The position numbers and the translations under genes were made by a program. The notes beneath the pieces are model-generated. The model made no database searches. It was not told the DNA's origin and was given only the letters and a program-made list of their open reading frames with translations. Below, in pieces: positions 32,279 through 45,500 of a stretch of DNA of 64,000 bases. Origin of the DNA: Gigaspora rosea (taxonomy: Eukaryota > Glomeromycota > Glomeromycetes > Diversisporales > Gigasporaceae). Positions within the stretch are counted from its first letter, which is position 1, and every line of letters starts with the position of its first letter. Location: assembly GCA_003550325.1 (NCBI GenBank), contig QKWP01000036.1:443297-507296 (forward strand). The letters run 5' to 3'.

Positions 32279-33230
32279 TCTTCTGCAACTCTATCCACTG
32301 ATCACTTGTACCAACAAAATTGCTAAAATTCTGAAGTGAAGTTATGAAGAAAACAGAAGAAAAACTGAAAAACACATGCAGTTGGCAGCTATTATTTAGA
32401 AATACAGTTAATTGAGTATCTTGCTAGTAGCCCTAGAGTTTATCACTCACAACACCACCGGCACTTGTTGTTTAGAGGTAAAGTTCATAGACTACCTGCT
32501 GACAAGCTCAGAGTTTATCACTCGCCAAACTAAAAAGACTCCAGTTGGTTCTCTGTCGAATATCGGACTTATACGGGAAGGATAACACACCTTTTTCTAT
32601 TACAAGTGAAGAACTGGTACCATCATTTTTTTTTACAAAGAATTTTCAGAAAAGTGGGCATTTTGCCGTACCCCCTCCAAAAGATCAGCAGTGTTTACTC
32701 TATCCAAATCAGAAAGGCACCCATGAAGTTGGATTTGATCGTCACAAGTGGCTTAAAAACAAATCACGTGAACTGTCAGTTGAGGTTTTAGAAGAAACAC
32801 TTTAGAAAGTTCTCGAATATTTTAGGTTTAGTAGTCGGGTCACTTAGACTACTTTTTTTCATTTAATATAATGGGACCTGGGCCATTGTTGGTTAGGGTT
32901 TTATGTTAAAATTTTTATTTCGAAGTCTGTCGGTTGTTGTGAAATAACCTAATAGCTAACTTTAGGCCACAGATAAAGATCTAAAGTAGTGGGAGCCAAT
33001 AGTGAAGCCCGAGTTTTTTCATTCCCTTAGTATATTATCTTCTTTGCATGTATTAATAATATTAACTAATAAAGAATAAAAAGCCTGGTTTCAGTTATAA
33101 AACGAAAAAAATAAAGATGTCTGGGTCTTGTTTAAATAGCAGTACCTTTGGGTGGACTATTTAAATTAAACACCAAAAGTGTATATGTGGCTAGTTGTGC
33201 TCTTGTCCAAGTATAATTTCCAATAAGTAA
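32279..33230 (+). repeat. Composite repeat region sharing a SINE-like tail
   Basis: GAGTTTATCACTC occurs at 32436 and 32511 as part of a roughly 78-bp tandem pair. GTGGGCATTTTG...ACCCCCTCCAAAA near 32654 recurs at 34873-34905. GGTGGACTATTTAAATTAAA with CACCAAAAGTGTATAT near 33150 matches the tail of the SINE at 28985-29050 (inverted). The 86-codon ORF (32545-32805) lies in the shared segment and its frame is not kept in the second copy, so I do not call it a gene. Confidence 0.45.
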
Positions 33231-35576
33231 ACTAAATAAATAATATTCCCCAAAATAAGTACTTTGAAATCAAAAAAAAATTTATTATTTCTATTTTAGA
33301 ATTGGTTTAGTAAATTATATAATATAAATTGATATTAATTACTTGATATATATATATATTATTATTAAAAGCTTCTAATAGCTAATTTTATTATAGTAGA
33401 TATTTGTTTTAATTGGTTAACAAAATATAAACAAATAAACAAAAAAATAATTAGGATTTTTCTATATTTGAAAAGTACCAATTATATCTTTTATACTAGT
33501 CAGATAATTCTCAAATTACATGTTAACTAGCAAATCAAATCAATGCTAATAATATAGAGTTGCAATATTTCATATACTATCAGATGCATAATTTATCATA
33601 TTCAAAAATTTATTATAAATTATACAAATTGCCAAATTTACATTTTTTATAAATTTTTTGTTCAAAACATTAGCTTTAGTAACTTATATTATATTTATTA
33701 AAATTGTTACTGAAGTTTTTATTTTTTGTAAATTAATATAGTATTAAAATTGTGCAATTTTTTTGTCTTTTTTTGCTTACTCAAATTTGCAAAATTTGCC
33801 ATAAAAATAGATTTTATAATGTATTAAAGTAAGAACTTTTACCTAAATGTATTTGTAAAAAGTAGATACCTTATGAACATAACAAAGAAAATCTAAAAAT
33901 CTAATTATGCATAGGTAAATTATATGAATTCAATTTTTTTTTATAATTTAACCTTTTTTAAGAAATGTTTTAAATAATTTTGTTAAATTTTATTAGAAAA
34001 TTTATATTTTTAGCAGGTTGTGATATTACAGATATGATAATATATAATACTAATTTATATCAATTAAAATATAATTATCAACAATTTTTTTTAGAACACC
34101 AAATTTTTGTTATTGTTATTGTTACTTTGTTTATAGGTGCTATTGTTTACAGGTACTATTATTTGCAGAAATTATTAGTTAATAAGTATAGGTATTGATT
34201 TTGTTGTTTTCATTTAGCCTTACTTGTGCATTAACACTTTTTAGATTTTTATATATTGTTTAATAGTGAATTTTTATAGTATTTCATTAGAAACTAGTAT
34301 TACCAAAAATAAAAAAAGCTAGAATTTCTGTAGGCCACAGATATAATTAAAAAAAATTAGTTGCATCTATTTTATTATTAATAATACTTATTGACTATTA
34401 ACATTTTTTATTTAATTACTATAATTGTATGCCTTATTTCTATATAAATAAAGACTGTATTTCTAGCAAATTGGGTTTGTCAACAAAAAAAAACTCTTTC
34501 TGACAATTCCTCATACCAAATTTTCCAAGAACACCGACCTATGAAAACTCTATAGTTAACATACCTATATACAACAAAACTTCACCAAGCTGCTATTGTA
34601 TACAAAATTCATTCACTAGATGTTCTGCTCCTGAAATAGAGATAAAAAAGATATGCAGACTTTTAAGCAAGGCACCTTGGTGGGCTTTGGTACTACTAAG
34701 CAAAGACATAGTGAAGAAACTCTGAAGCTTTGTCAAGTCCTATGGATATAAAAATAGAAGTGGAGGCTTGGTTAGATATGTTATTCTATATAGTATAACT
34801 TTGTCAAAATTTTTTAGATTTGGTATTGGTACTCTTTCCCCGCGCCTTTTTGGTCATTTTGAAATTTCAAAAGTGGGCATTTTGGTTTACCCCCTTCAAA
34901 AAATTAGCAAGATTTACTCTCTCTGAATTGGAAACACACCTACCAAATCAGAATTAAGTCACGCAAGAAATCGGGTTCTTTGAGATAAACAATGAATAAC
35001 ATGCAAGATGTTTTGGAGTAAAATACGAAATGAAATTTTTTTTTAAAATGTTTTTTTTTCTTTTTCTTAATCTGTATATTTAATACTTAGGTGAGGCAGT
35101 TTCTTGCACAGTATTATATAATTTTTATCGTCTGGCACAGGTGTAAATAGTACTATTATAGCTGTTTACTTTGTGACCTCTTCTTCTATCTTTTCATTTT
35201 CATATTATATTACTTTGGTTTTTCGTTTAGGTTGTGTAGATTTCACCCATTTTATTTTTTCTTTTATTTTTTTTGTACTTTTTTGTTTTCTAGTAGAATT
35301 CTGCTACTCAAGAAGTTAGAAGAAGAGGGTTAGAAAGTAGGTGATTATAACAGGCGGCAAACTCCAGGTACTCTAAATTTATTGAAAGAAGGAATCTCCG
35401 ATGAGAGAAATGTTTGATTTAGCAGGTCACATTTAAGGATTTTTAGAACACCTGAGTGGGTCACACTTTAATATATTAATCTCAAAAGTATGTAATTATG
35501 TTGTACTAGTGTTATATAATAAAGCTAAATTTCAAAAAAAAAATGAAGTTGTTTATTATTAAAGCAAATGTTTTAT
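33231..35576. other. Long AT-rich intergenic stretch
   Basis: No convincing gene. The ORF at 33980-34198 starts at TTG and is an AT-composition product, although it would encode one hydrophobic segment. A diverged copy of the GTGGGCATTTTG repeat is at 34860-34960. Around 34500-34760 and 35220-35460 the composition is more mixed but without recognised content. Confidence 0.4.
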
Positions 35577-35578
35577 AG

Positions 35579-35872
35579 TATATTCCTGAAAATAAGCTAC
35601 CTTTTTTGGGCCAAAAATTACACAAAAAAATGTGAGGTAGCTTATTTTTGACATATAGATAGTTTTTGAAAAAATTAAAAAACGTACTAATAAAAAGATG
35701 TCTAAATGACATCAAATTTTTATTATAAGTGTATTTTGATGCACTAAACAACTTTACTTAATTGAACTTTTGAAGTTTATTTAGTAAAAAAAGTTTTATA
35801 TGTAGCAACTGCTAATACATTTTTTGAGATTTTTGAAAAAAATTAGTAGGGTAGCTTATTTTTGAGAATATA
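35579..35872. mobile_element. MITE, 'TATTCCCGAAAATAAGC' family, copy 2
   Basis: TATATTCCTGAAAATAAGCT at the left and AGCTTATTTTTGAGAATATA at the right are inverted; TA dinucleotides at 35579-35580 and 35871-35872 fit a TA target duplication. The interior matches copies at 3696-4020 and 59135-59443 (AAACGTACTAATAAAAAGAT, ACATCAAATTTTTATTATAA, AACAACTTTACTTAATTGAA). Confidence 0.85.
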
Positions 35873-35879
35873 CAGTATA

Positions 35880-36608
35880 TAAGAATTATATTATAAAAAC
35901 TTTATACTCTAGTACATCTTTTTAATAATATAAAAATAAATTTATAGTAACCTTTACTATTACTAAAAAATTATTATTACAAAGTATGAAAGTAAAAAAA
36001 AAGACTAAAATTTTTGTATTAAAGTTATAACTTAAAGTTTAAGTTTTTGTTATATAAGGGTAACTTTTTTATTAATAAAGAGTCTAATATTAAGTTGGAT
36101 TCTTAACTAATTTTAAATAAATATTATTAAAATATTAGTTTAAGATTTGAATATAAACCAACTAAAACAATAATAGTTCAAAATTTTGTTAATGTCTTTT
36201 GAAATTTATAATTATAACCAAGTATGTAGAGTTTTGTTTAAAAGTTTTAGAGCAAGAAGGTTTAGTTGTATTGTATATACTATATAAAATAGAACAAAAA
36301 AACTATTTTTAAAAGCATAATTTTTTGGCTTTATTTTTTTTCTTGGTTAAAAATACAAATCTATAAAGTATTTATATAGCTAAACAATTGTATATAGTCT
36401 TGTTAGTGCAGTTTCCTATAAAAAGCCTTTCAAAATACATATCTTCTCTTGGATCCAACTAAGCAATATTTCTCTAAGTGTATATTTGTTAAATATTTAT
36501 ATATAGTCCTATCAAATTGCATTTAGAAAGATCTAACTATATATATATTTGTTAAATATTTGTAAATTGTTACAATTTTTTTGCTAGTAGAAATTTTTAA
36601 ACTTGATA
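35880..36608. other. Intergenic, nothing recognised
   Basis: AT-rich; no repeat pair or gene found by eye. Confidence 0.4.
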
Positions 36609-37901
36609 TACAGTAGCCAACAAAATTAATGCCCGATCTGCAAATTAAAGCATGTGAGTAAAAACATGTGTGCTTACCCCTTTTTTGACATTTCACAAGG
36701 CAAATTTCTTTTTTTACTTTTTTTCTTTGATGTCTGAATAAGCACCATGATAAAAAAAAAAAAACCAAAAATCCAGTGTAAGGTGTTGCACACCTAATAG
36801 GCTTCAAAAAGTAAGAAAATACCCTTATTTTATACCAAAAGTAACCACTTAGTAAACCACACAAGCAATGCGACACCCCTATACATTAAGTTAATAGGTT
36901 CTTAAACATTACAAAAGAACTAAAAAAATAAACTTTTTACTATTGTTTAGATTTCCTCGGTCCTCAAGAAGCAAAAAAAAAAAGCGTATTATAAAAAAAT
37001 CAATGAAAAAATAACATACACTATTGCACGACTCCAACTATGATCTGGGGCTTATACGGTTTGTTGTTTACAGTTTAGGTCTTTATTGTTTTGTGATATA
37101 AGTTTTTTTGTAGCAATAAAAAGCTCATATTTTAGAAATTATAATATAACTATATATTAAATTTAATATTAAAAAAAAAAGATAGAAATGTATATGAGTG
37201 AAGGTAAAGCTGTTTTTGACGAAACAAAAAGAGAAGCAAGCAAGTAAACCTGGAATATTAGAGTACAATATTATACAATGAAAAAAAAAGAAAATAGATA
37301 GTTGGTGTTGAGTTTTAGGGGTAGTGAAAGCTTGGTAATGACTTGAGAGTGGTTCGCAGGTATAATTAAAAGTTTGTTAATATTTAATTCGAATTTTAAT
37401 AAAAAAAATAATAATAATTTTTATATTAAGGTTCTTCAAAACTATATTTTTCTGTTTTGAGTTTTATTTTTTTATTAGTTGAAGCAAATATAATGTTTTT
37501 ATGTGATAATTATCATTTTTAATTATTAGAAAAGCTACTAAATGTGTTAAAATCAGAAAAATTAAATTATAATGTAAATAAAGGAAGACCCCGACCTAAA
37601 CTTATTAAAAACAATTTGAAAGTATTAAAAAATAATATCCAAAGTTTAAAAGACTTTAAAAAGGTGTAAGCAATCTTAAACTCATTTTAAAAAAAGGATA
37701 CAAAAACTTTAATACATTTGTTCTTCGGGTGGTTTTGGGCCCAACACGAAGAATCGAGTAATATTGAATGCACACGTGCATTCAATATTGTATTAAATTA
37801 TTAGTAAAAAAAAATTTTTGATGTATATGCGGCCAAAATTATATTAATAAAAATTTTCCATTTTGAGTGAAAATCAGGCGTTACTTTTGTTAGCTACTGT
37901 A
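36609..37901. mobile_element. Tc1/mariner-like element relic (about 1.29 kb)
   Basis: TACAGTAGCCAACAAAATTA plus ATGCCCGATCTGC at the left is mirrored by the complement of GGCGTTACTTTTGTTAGCTA CTGTA at the right. That gives TIRs of about 33 bp beginning CAGTAGC and flanked by TA (36609-36610 and 37900-37901), as in Tc1/mariner insertions. The length fits a full element. The coding region is destroyed. A plus-strand remnant around 37545-37668 reads NVNKGRPRPKLIKNNLKVL, which resembles the GRPR linker between the two helix-turn-helix parts of Tc1-like transposases. No DDE/D catalytic block was recognised. Confidence 0.65.
37740..37795. repeat. Short perfect palindrome inside the Tc1-like relic
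   Basis: TAATATTGAATGCACACGTG with CATTCAATATTGTA forms a stem of about 15 bp with almost no loop at 37759-37790. A second small inverted pair, TTCTTCG/CGAAGAA, lies just before it at 37722-37755. Confidence 0.6.
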
Positions 37902-37995
37902 CAAACTTTACAAATATAAAGTATATTATGCAATAAGATACATAAAACTATAAAGGTAAAAATATTTACAAGCTGTTACAATATATATATATATA

Positions 37996-38236
37996 TAGGT
38001 AAGTCAGTAGAAAAAGGACAAATTTTTTTAATAAAATTTTTTAATTTTTAAATTAAAATATCTTAACAACTATTTAATCAAATTTGCTAAAATTTTTTTA
38101 TTTTAATCTTGGAATTATATAGAATTAAAATAAAAAAAATTTATTAAATTCATTAAGATATTTTTAAGATATTTAAGCTTAAAGTTAAGAAAACTTATAC
38201 TTAGAAAAATTTGATTCTTTTCTACTAACCCACACT
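37996..38236. mobile_element. Small TIR element, 'GGTNAGTNAGTAGAAAA' ends
   Basis: ATAGGTAAGTCAGTAGAAAA at the left is mirrored by TTTTCTACTAACCCACACTAT at the right, with matching inner ACAAATTTTT/AAAATTTG. The interior holds inverted AATTAAAATATCTTAA phrases. About 240 bp, non-coding. Confidence 0.55.
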
Positions 38237-38239
38237 ATA

Positions 38240-39434
38240 TATATGTTATAAAAAAAGCTAGTAATACTGAACTAACCTATTTGTTATATATTACTTATCT
38301 AAATTTGCTCTCTAAACAAAGTTTTTAGAAATACTAATCTATACTGATCTTTTTTTACAGAATATATATATAAAGTGTTTAAGAATATTATTATGCAATT
38401 TAAAAGATTTATTATATAAAACTATAAGTTGCTAATTAATAATATAGTTTTTTACAGTAAGAGTACTTTAAAAATTTTTTTATATTATATAATTTAGCAA
38501 TCTTTAAGCCAATCAAATTAAATGTTTTTTTGCTAATTTTATTAATATTATTTATTATATACAAATATATATTTTTATACTAACTATTTTATCCAATTAT
38601 AACTACTATATATATTTATAAATATTACTATATATATTAGTTTAAACTTCTTCTAAAGGTGTGGGTTCTACTTTCTAACTTAATATCTCTGGTTTTCTTT
38701 TGGGATAACTTGTACTATTTTTTTAGTTCTTCCTAAAAACTTCTAATTCTACAGCTTAGAAGAATTAGCCTATTAGCCATTATGTGCTTATAATTTTTTT
38801 TTTTTGATTCATGCTTCTATAATATATATATTTTTTTTAGTATAAATCTGGCAGTTCAGTTAGTAAAGTCTTTTCAAACTCTTTGTTGATTTGCTGTTTT
38901 TTTAATTATTCAAACCCATTTTGCTTTATATTGCAATACTATCAAAAGCTTTTACTACTTTTTTGCTAAGGTCTTCTGTATATTTTTAGTTATTCTAATA
39001 CTTTGTAAGATTTTAACAGACTTAATATAGGCCTGCAATAAATAATACTGGCTTATATTTCTTTATAACCCAGTTTGGATTTGCTAAACATTGTACAAAT
39101 ACTTAAGGATATTCTAATACAAGTTGTTAGCACTAAAGGTATAGGTTTCTATATATACAACTATTAATATAACAAACTATTAATAAACATTTATTACTAT
39201 TATATTTATTTAAAAATATTTTTAGTGAGATTTACACTCTATACCTTAGAGGAATTCTATTTATTATATAATTATTACTATAAATACATGGTCAAAAATA
39301 GTAATTACATCTATATATTATATTAATTGATAAACTAGTATATGATCATAGTGTAATATGATGCAAATTACTATGTAAATCACTTATAGATGAAATGTTA
39401 CAATCACCCAAGGAAAAATAATTGTTTTACTAAA
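38240..39434. other. Intergenic, AT-rich
   Basis: No gene or well-bounded element recognised. It is mostly TATA-type low complexity with a slightly mixed patch at 38640-39130. Confidence 0.4.
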
Positions 39435-39956
39435 TTAAGGGTAGGGGGTATATAGATCATTTATCATATGATTTTTGTAGTATCAATTTTTCTTTTTAAA
39501 GTTTAGTAAAAAATTTTTAAGCAAATCATTTAAACTATTAAATAAAATTATAGAGCAGGTTTTTGTGATTCCAAAAATAGTAAAATTATTAAAATTGGTT
39601 GAATATTCATCAAGTTATAAAGATTTAAACTTTAGGAATCAAAAGTTGTTTACAAAATTATATGATGATCATATGATATTGACCAATCAAAATTAATGAT
39701 TTTGTGTAACTCAGGGAAATTTGAGCCAACTGGGTAAACTTTATGATATATCGAAGTATAATTTTTTTTAAATATATACTATATTAAAAGTTTACTATTA
39801 TAAAACGTGCGTTTTATTCTATAAATTATAAAATTTAAGTCAAATTTGGTTGCAACTATAAAAAGTTTTATTAGTAGCACATTTTCAATTTCTATATAAA
39901 TCTCATTGTACCACTAAAATCATATGATAAATGATCTACATACCCCCTACCCTTAA
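39435..39956. mobile_element. TTAA-flanked TIR element (piggyBac-like MITE)
   Basis: TTAAGGGTAGGGGGTATATA with GATCATTTATCATATGATTT at the left is mirrored by AAATCATATGATAAATGATC, TACATACCCCCTACCCTTAA at the right, a TIR of about 42 bp. The flanking TTAA on both sides fits a TTAA target duplication. A related locus without the insertion is at 40312-40350 (TTTACTAAGTTAATAGTCTT), where the corresponding site reads straight through a single TTAA. No transposase is inside. Confidence 0.7.
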
Positions 39957-40667
39957 TAAGTCATATTGACTAATTAAATATTGTAGAGCTCATTGAAATG
40001 CATCTAAAGTAGTAAGATCATTAAAATTAGCCTAGTAGATATAAACATATTATCAAAAAATAATTGGCTAACTATATAAAATTCTATATAAACAAATAAC
40101 ATAGTCACCCAATCATTTTTGATGGTAACTCAGCATCTACTAGACCAATTTTGATAATTTCACATCCTTTATATTTGCAATAATAAGGTCTATAACTTGC
40201 AATTAATCAACAAGACTCATTAACTTAGTAGAAAAAATATTTTTTCTTGGATGTCATATCATTTTGCTATAATAGTCTATATTATAGATAGAAAAGCCTC
40301 TATTACTTAAGAAAAAATATTTTTTTACTAAGTTAATAGTCTTACTAATTAATTGAAAGTTGTAAGGCTCATCAAGTTGCATCTAACGGTAGTTATATTA
40401 TTAAAATCAGCCTAGTAGATACAGAGGTTTTATTGAAATAATTGAACAACTATGTAAACAAATATTTGTTTACTGTATATAGAATTTTACATAGTTTGCC
40501 AAAGTTTTTAATAATATCTCTGTATTTACTAGATGATTTTAATAATTTAAGGGAACTTCTAGAAATTACATAATTTTTAGTGAATAGGTGGATCCCAAAA
40601 ATATTAGGTTATAATTATAATCTGGTCAAATTTTTACAATTCTGACCAAAGTATAAAATTATAAAAT
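39957..40667. repeat. Diverged copies of a repeat unit around CATCTAAxGTAGT
   Basis: GCTCATTGAAATGCATCTAA with ATTAGCCTAGTAGATATA (about 39990-40045) and GCTCATCAAGTTGCATCTAA with ATCAGCCTAGTAGATACA (about 40375-40430) are direct copies. An inverted, partial copy is at 41440-41560. TTTTTTCTTGG with an adjacent lead (40240) and TTTTTCTTGGGTGATTG (41543) also recur. Confidence 0.55.
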
Positions 40668-41324
40668 TATTAATAACTATTGTTCTACTGAACCAATTTA
40701 GATGATTTAACTACCAAAATGTTCATCCCACTAAGATAATTCTAACTAGCCCAAAGTTGTTAAAATCTAATCACAGGGTCCTAAGATCATTCAACTTTTG
40801 TGTAATTTAACAGTAATTTTTTAGAATTACTAAGTAAATTTCTTTAATTTGAATAACTTTTGATTCACTAGCCCGTTTTGGATGATTTAACTACCAAAAG
40901 TTCATCTTAGTGAGACAATTCTAACAAGCCAAAATCACTAAATTCTAATTACAAAATTCCAAGATCAATAAAGATTTGTATTGTTAGACAAACAATAAAA
41001 TCTTTATTGATCTTGAAGTCCTATAATTAGAATTTAGTGAATTTGAGCTTGTTAAAATCGTCTCACTGTGACAAACATTTTGGTAGTTAAATCATCCAAA
41101 ACTGGCCAGTGAATCAAAAGTTGTTCAATATTAAAGAAATTTACTTAGTGTTTCTAAAAAATCACTATTAAAATTACACTAAAGTTGAATGATCTTAGAA
41201 TCCTATAATTAGATTTTAATGATTTTGGGCTTGTTAGAATTGTCTCAGTAAGACAAACATTTTGGTAGTTAAATCATCTAAATTGGTCCAGTAGGGCAAT
41301 AGTTATTATCAATTTTATAAATTG
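40668..41324. repeat. Long palindrome with arms of about 325 bp
   Basis: From ATTAATAACTATTGTTCTAC through GATGATTTAACTACCAAAAT, CATCTTAGTGAGACAATTCT and CCAAGATCAATAAAGATTTG, the left arm is mirrored by CAAACAATAAAATCTTTATTG through GGTAGTTAAATCATCTAAAT to CAATAGTTATTATCAATT, centred near 40993. Inside each arm the phrase (TTAAATCATCCAAAAC, TGAATCAAAAGTTGTTCA) is itself duplicated, so there are about four related units in head/tail pairs. No coding potential. Confidence 0.8.
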
Positions 41325-42209
41325 AAATATATGAATAAATTTTAAAAAATATCAAATTTGATTGGCTAATAGAGTATCAGGTGTGAGTAGGTGGAGTAAA
41401 ATTTTGAAATTTATTAGTAACAAAATACTATGTAATTTCTGGAAGCCTCTTAACTACTGTTAGATGCATCTTGATGAGCTTTATAACTTTCAATTAGTCA
41501 ACATATCTCGTTAATTTAGTAAAAAATTATTTTTTCTTGGGTGATTGTAGCATTTATTTATAAATAAGTTATATAGAATTTGCATTATATTATACTATAA
41601 TCATGTACCAGGTGACTAGAGGATCATCAGTTAATTAATCAGAATTAGATAAAGTGATAACACTACTTTGCAGAAACATATTAAATTATGACTAAATAGT
41701 AAACAAATTGTAAACAAATTGCAACAATATTTTATATATATTATGAATAATTAGTTAATAATAAAACAAAATCTAGTAATTTATTTGTTAATTAGTAGTT
41801 ACTATGCCTTAAGACAATATTAAATCTTTAGACCTATTTTTGTAACATTTAGTATAAAAACTAAAACTATTTATAAATAATTTCGTATTAAAATTAAAAC
41901 TATTTATTTAAGATTTCTTTACTGAAAGATATTTAATAATAACTAAATAGTAAATAAATTATAGCTATATTGTATTTTTATTATAATATATAATTACAAA
42001 TAAGATATAATATAGTTATATATTTGTCACTATAAAGTTACTATGTATTAAAACAATTGCTATTTAAATTTATAATTTTATTTCTAAATATTTATTATTT
42101 CTAAACTAAATTAAAAATATTATTAACAAAATAGTTTTTAAATATTTATTATTTCTAATATAAATTAAAAATATTTATTAACTAAATCTTTACTATTTAG
42201 ATAAAAAAA
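41325..42209. other. Intergenic, AT-rich with short direct repeats
   Basis: Phrases such as GACTAAATAGTAAACAAATT and AACTAAATAGTAAATAAATT (41690, 41950) and AAATATTTATTATTTCTAA (42085, 42145) are short direct repeats. No gene is seen. Confidence 0.4.
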
Positions 42210-42595
42210 AAGTACCGAATTGGCATAGGCTGGGGACAAGATCCGGATTTGTCCAAGTTGGTATGGATTCGGTGGACCGTGCAGAACCATATGACCGTGA
42301 TTGGACCATAAATGGCTTTAGTTTTGCAGCAGTTTACTAGTCGAATCGGTACAGTAATACTACGTAAATCCACGTGCCCTCGCACTAACAGATACAACCA
42401 TGTGGTGATTAAACATAAATTTACATTAGTAATCAATATAATATGAACAACTGCATATGAAAGATACCTAGAACGTCTTCATCAGTGCCGTTTTTTATCA
42501 TGCCATTCCGTAAAACGTGCCTGTGCGTGCTGTGCTATTTGTGCATTCCTGAATCACAACCTGTACTACTTTTTCTTATAAAGGTTTAAGAACCA
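42210..42595. repeat. Second copy of the 12870-13340 repeat
   Basis: AGTCGAATCGGTAC, CATAAATTTACATTAGTAAT, AACTGCATATGAAAG, GTCTTCATCAG and CACAACCTGTACTACTTTTT occur in the same order as in the 12870-13340 block. The 79-codon minus ORF (42197-42436) is not supported by conservation with the other copy. Confidence 0.5.
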
Positions 42596-45500
42596 ATATA
42601 TAGATAATGTCATTTCGTATTCCTATTATAGCTAAGCACTATTAGCATCCATAGAAGTTCTTTATCAGAAACAATGCGTAACCCATTTTTTTCATTAATA
42701 CTAGTTGACGAGATTAAACTTAACGATTCAAAGGATGGGATCGAAGCTGGACACCTGCTATAGAAAATGTGAAAGCCTTGAAACTATGATCAAGTGTACC
42801 GTGCTCATAGTTTAGAATAAAAAATGTAAAGTCTTCGCGATTTTGAAAATAGAAAAGAATCGTTAAAAAATAAAAACGTTTGCTGTGAGTAATCACAGAG
42901 TTAGAATAACATTGAAACTGAGTGAGAAATGTAAGTTATTGATGCTGGTGACAGATAGCAAGACCTAGATGAATTGAAATAGTGAATAATGTAAGAATGA
43001 TGACTGATTTTGCTGAACGTAATAAAGGAGGATCACGAGGTTACCAGACAACTATTGATGAAGCCGATAGTATATCTTTGATTAAAATATAAAACAATGC
43101 AAATACGGACATTGAATTGAATTAGTGTCCGACATTATTCACATAACGAAAATCCAAATGAGAGAAAGGATTCAATTAGTGACGAAAAAGATAACGAAAG
43201 TCGATAAACATATGATGTAAACTCAATGAGGTGTGTTAAAAATGTTGTGGTGCAATAGGTATTGGTAAGTATATGCATGTATGAAAATGACTTAAGAGAA
43301 AAAAAGGCGTGTTTAGATCGAAGAATTGAATTTTTGAGCTTTAAGCGGCCTGAGTCCTTTCATATCTATGTTAATTCCCAATTATTTTGAGTTTACGGAT
43401 TAGGAATGTATATATCTAGAATAATAGTCTAGGGAGCAAATAGAGAAGCTAATAACAGATTAGAGTCATAAATAAGTAATGATAAAATATAAAAATACGA
43501 TTTGTCAAGCGATTGTAGTAGATCATAAAGGACGAGGAATAGCCAAGATTCTTGATGGAACTATAAAATAATGCAAACAATGAAAGACTTACATAAGCAA
43601 GTAAAGAGCATTAGTAAAATAAGAATATAATAAAAACACCTAGTTATTATAGACGTGAATGGCCACAAACAATGGATATGCTCAATACAAAATGAACCAA
43701 GACAAAGAAAATTAATAATGAGATTATAAACCATAAAAGCACCATAATAGATGGGATATAGATGGGATATAAACCGGTTTAACTCACCTTTATAATTGAT
43801 ATAATAAGTAATTATTCATCCAATTTTCGCAATGTGATTAAATAACTGCATGATATGGTCTGATAACTACACAATGCAATCGAGCACGTTAATGATAGAT
43901 ATGAACGAAGTACATAAAAAACAGCTAAGAACTGAAAAATAAAGTTAAACCTTCGAGATTATCGTTCTTGATAACTGACTCTTATATTATAAATACTATA
44001 ATCCAAACTATTATTTATTATCTAAGTCCCATATCGGATGATATATTGACTCATATTTCAACTTCAGAGTAAAACTTGGCATGTTGAGTGCTTAGAGATG
44101 TGCCATTTTAATGTATGATACACTTGATTTATTCGTAGAATACACATGCAGCGGTATTATATGCGGCATATCCCAACGTGCTATATTCTTTCGAAGATAG
44201 TAACTCTATTGTGGCTAAGCCTGAAATTATTATATAATCAATCAAATGAAATAGAGAAATAGTTAGAAAATTGTTGTATTTTTTTTACGTGTAAAAAGAG
44301 TATATACGCTTGCAAGACTCGCCATTTAATAAACCAAATTGTCTGAGTTCAATATTATGACAAATAGAAGTGCTTGTAAATCATGTTCTTATCATCGTTA
44401 GAGTACTACTATGTTTAAATATAGAAGTAGGAAAGATAAAATGCTAAAATAAATATTATAAATAGCAAATCATACATAACTGATTTCCTGTGTGTAATCT
44501 AACGCTAAATATAATTTTTAGCTAATTATCTTTTAGCTGCGTCACTTTAAACCTAACATCTTGGCTAGGGTTAATACTAAGGTTAGTGTGTGCGATATCG
44601 GTATTATACGTGTAAAGGCATGGCAACCTACGTAAAATGAATTCATGAAATTCCTAGAGTTCGCAGCTTGGGTATGTTAAAGGGAATAAAGAGAATAAGA
44701 AGAAAAATTTGAAAAATAAATTATTAAAATTCGTGTTATTCTCCAATATGCGAAGGTTGTCACCCGTTTGAAAAAGAGAAGAAAATAAAAAATTAAAAAC
44801 TGAAGTGTTATACAAATCACAAATTTAAGTGTGATCGACATCATATATTGACACGTGATCCAAATTAAGCAATATTGAAGTAGTATTAAATTGAAATATT
44901 CAACATAAGAGATATAATTCCCACGCCTCGATCAAAGTCGCATGCCAATCGGAGAGTACAAATTTTGACTATTCCGGATCAGCCTGATGAAGAATTCGAA
45001 CACGCGTAAAAGAAGATAAACGTGAAAATACTGTTAAATCGATCTTGGACTAATTAAAAATGACGGGAATGAATTTTACTTATATTAAGCATAACTCTAA
45101 CCATAGCCTCTAACGTTAAGGCCCTAACCCTAATTTTTATCTCATGTACTTAGTTTATTTACGAAATCAGATTGCCTTTTTTGGTTTGTAGTATCCGCGC
45201 AAGTAAGTAAAATGGATCGAAATCTGCCATTTAGGTTTTCGAGTTTGTGAATTGCTATATGATAGTTATTATTTGTCAGCCGTTTAGGCACTCCAGTATC
45301 AGTTTTGCTTTTTTAACATACATACTAGCGTATTAAATTTTTGTAAGAAATTTTTTATAATATGTGAATGATGGTATTTTTGGCTAAACTGGTGATAATG
45401 TCATTTTTCATATTGATATACATATCTATATATCAGATATTTCTAAACTAAGTTTAAAGGAACGATACGAAGACTGTGATTATTAGTTCACTTTGTGCTT

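Noticed and set aside
32545-32805. 86-codon ORF as a gene
   Set aside because: It lies in a repeat whose diverged copy at 34860-34960 does not keep the frame.
33980-34198. 72-codon ORF with a hydrophobic stretch as a small membrane protein
   Set aside because: Starts at TTG rather than ATG, sits in very AT-rich DNA where Phe/Ile/Tyr-rich frames arise by chance, and has no relative in the window.
36523-36876. 117-codon minus-strand ORF as a gene
   Set aside because: It runs across the left TIR of the Tc1-like relic and beyond it, so it is a chance frame.
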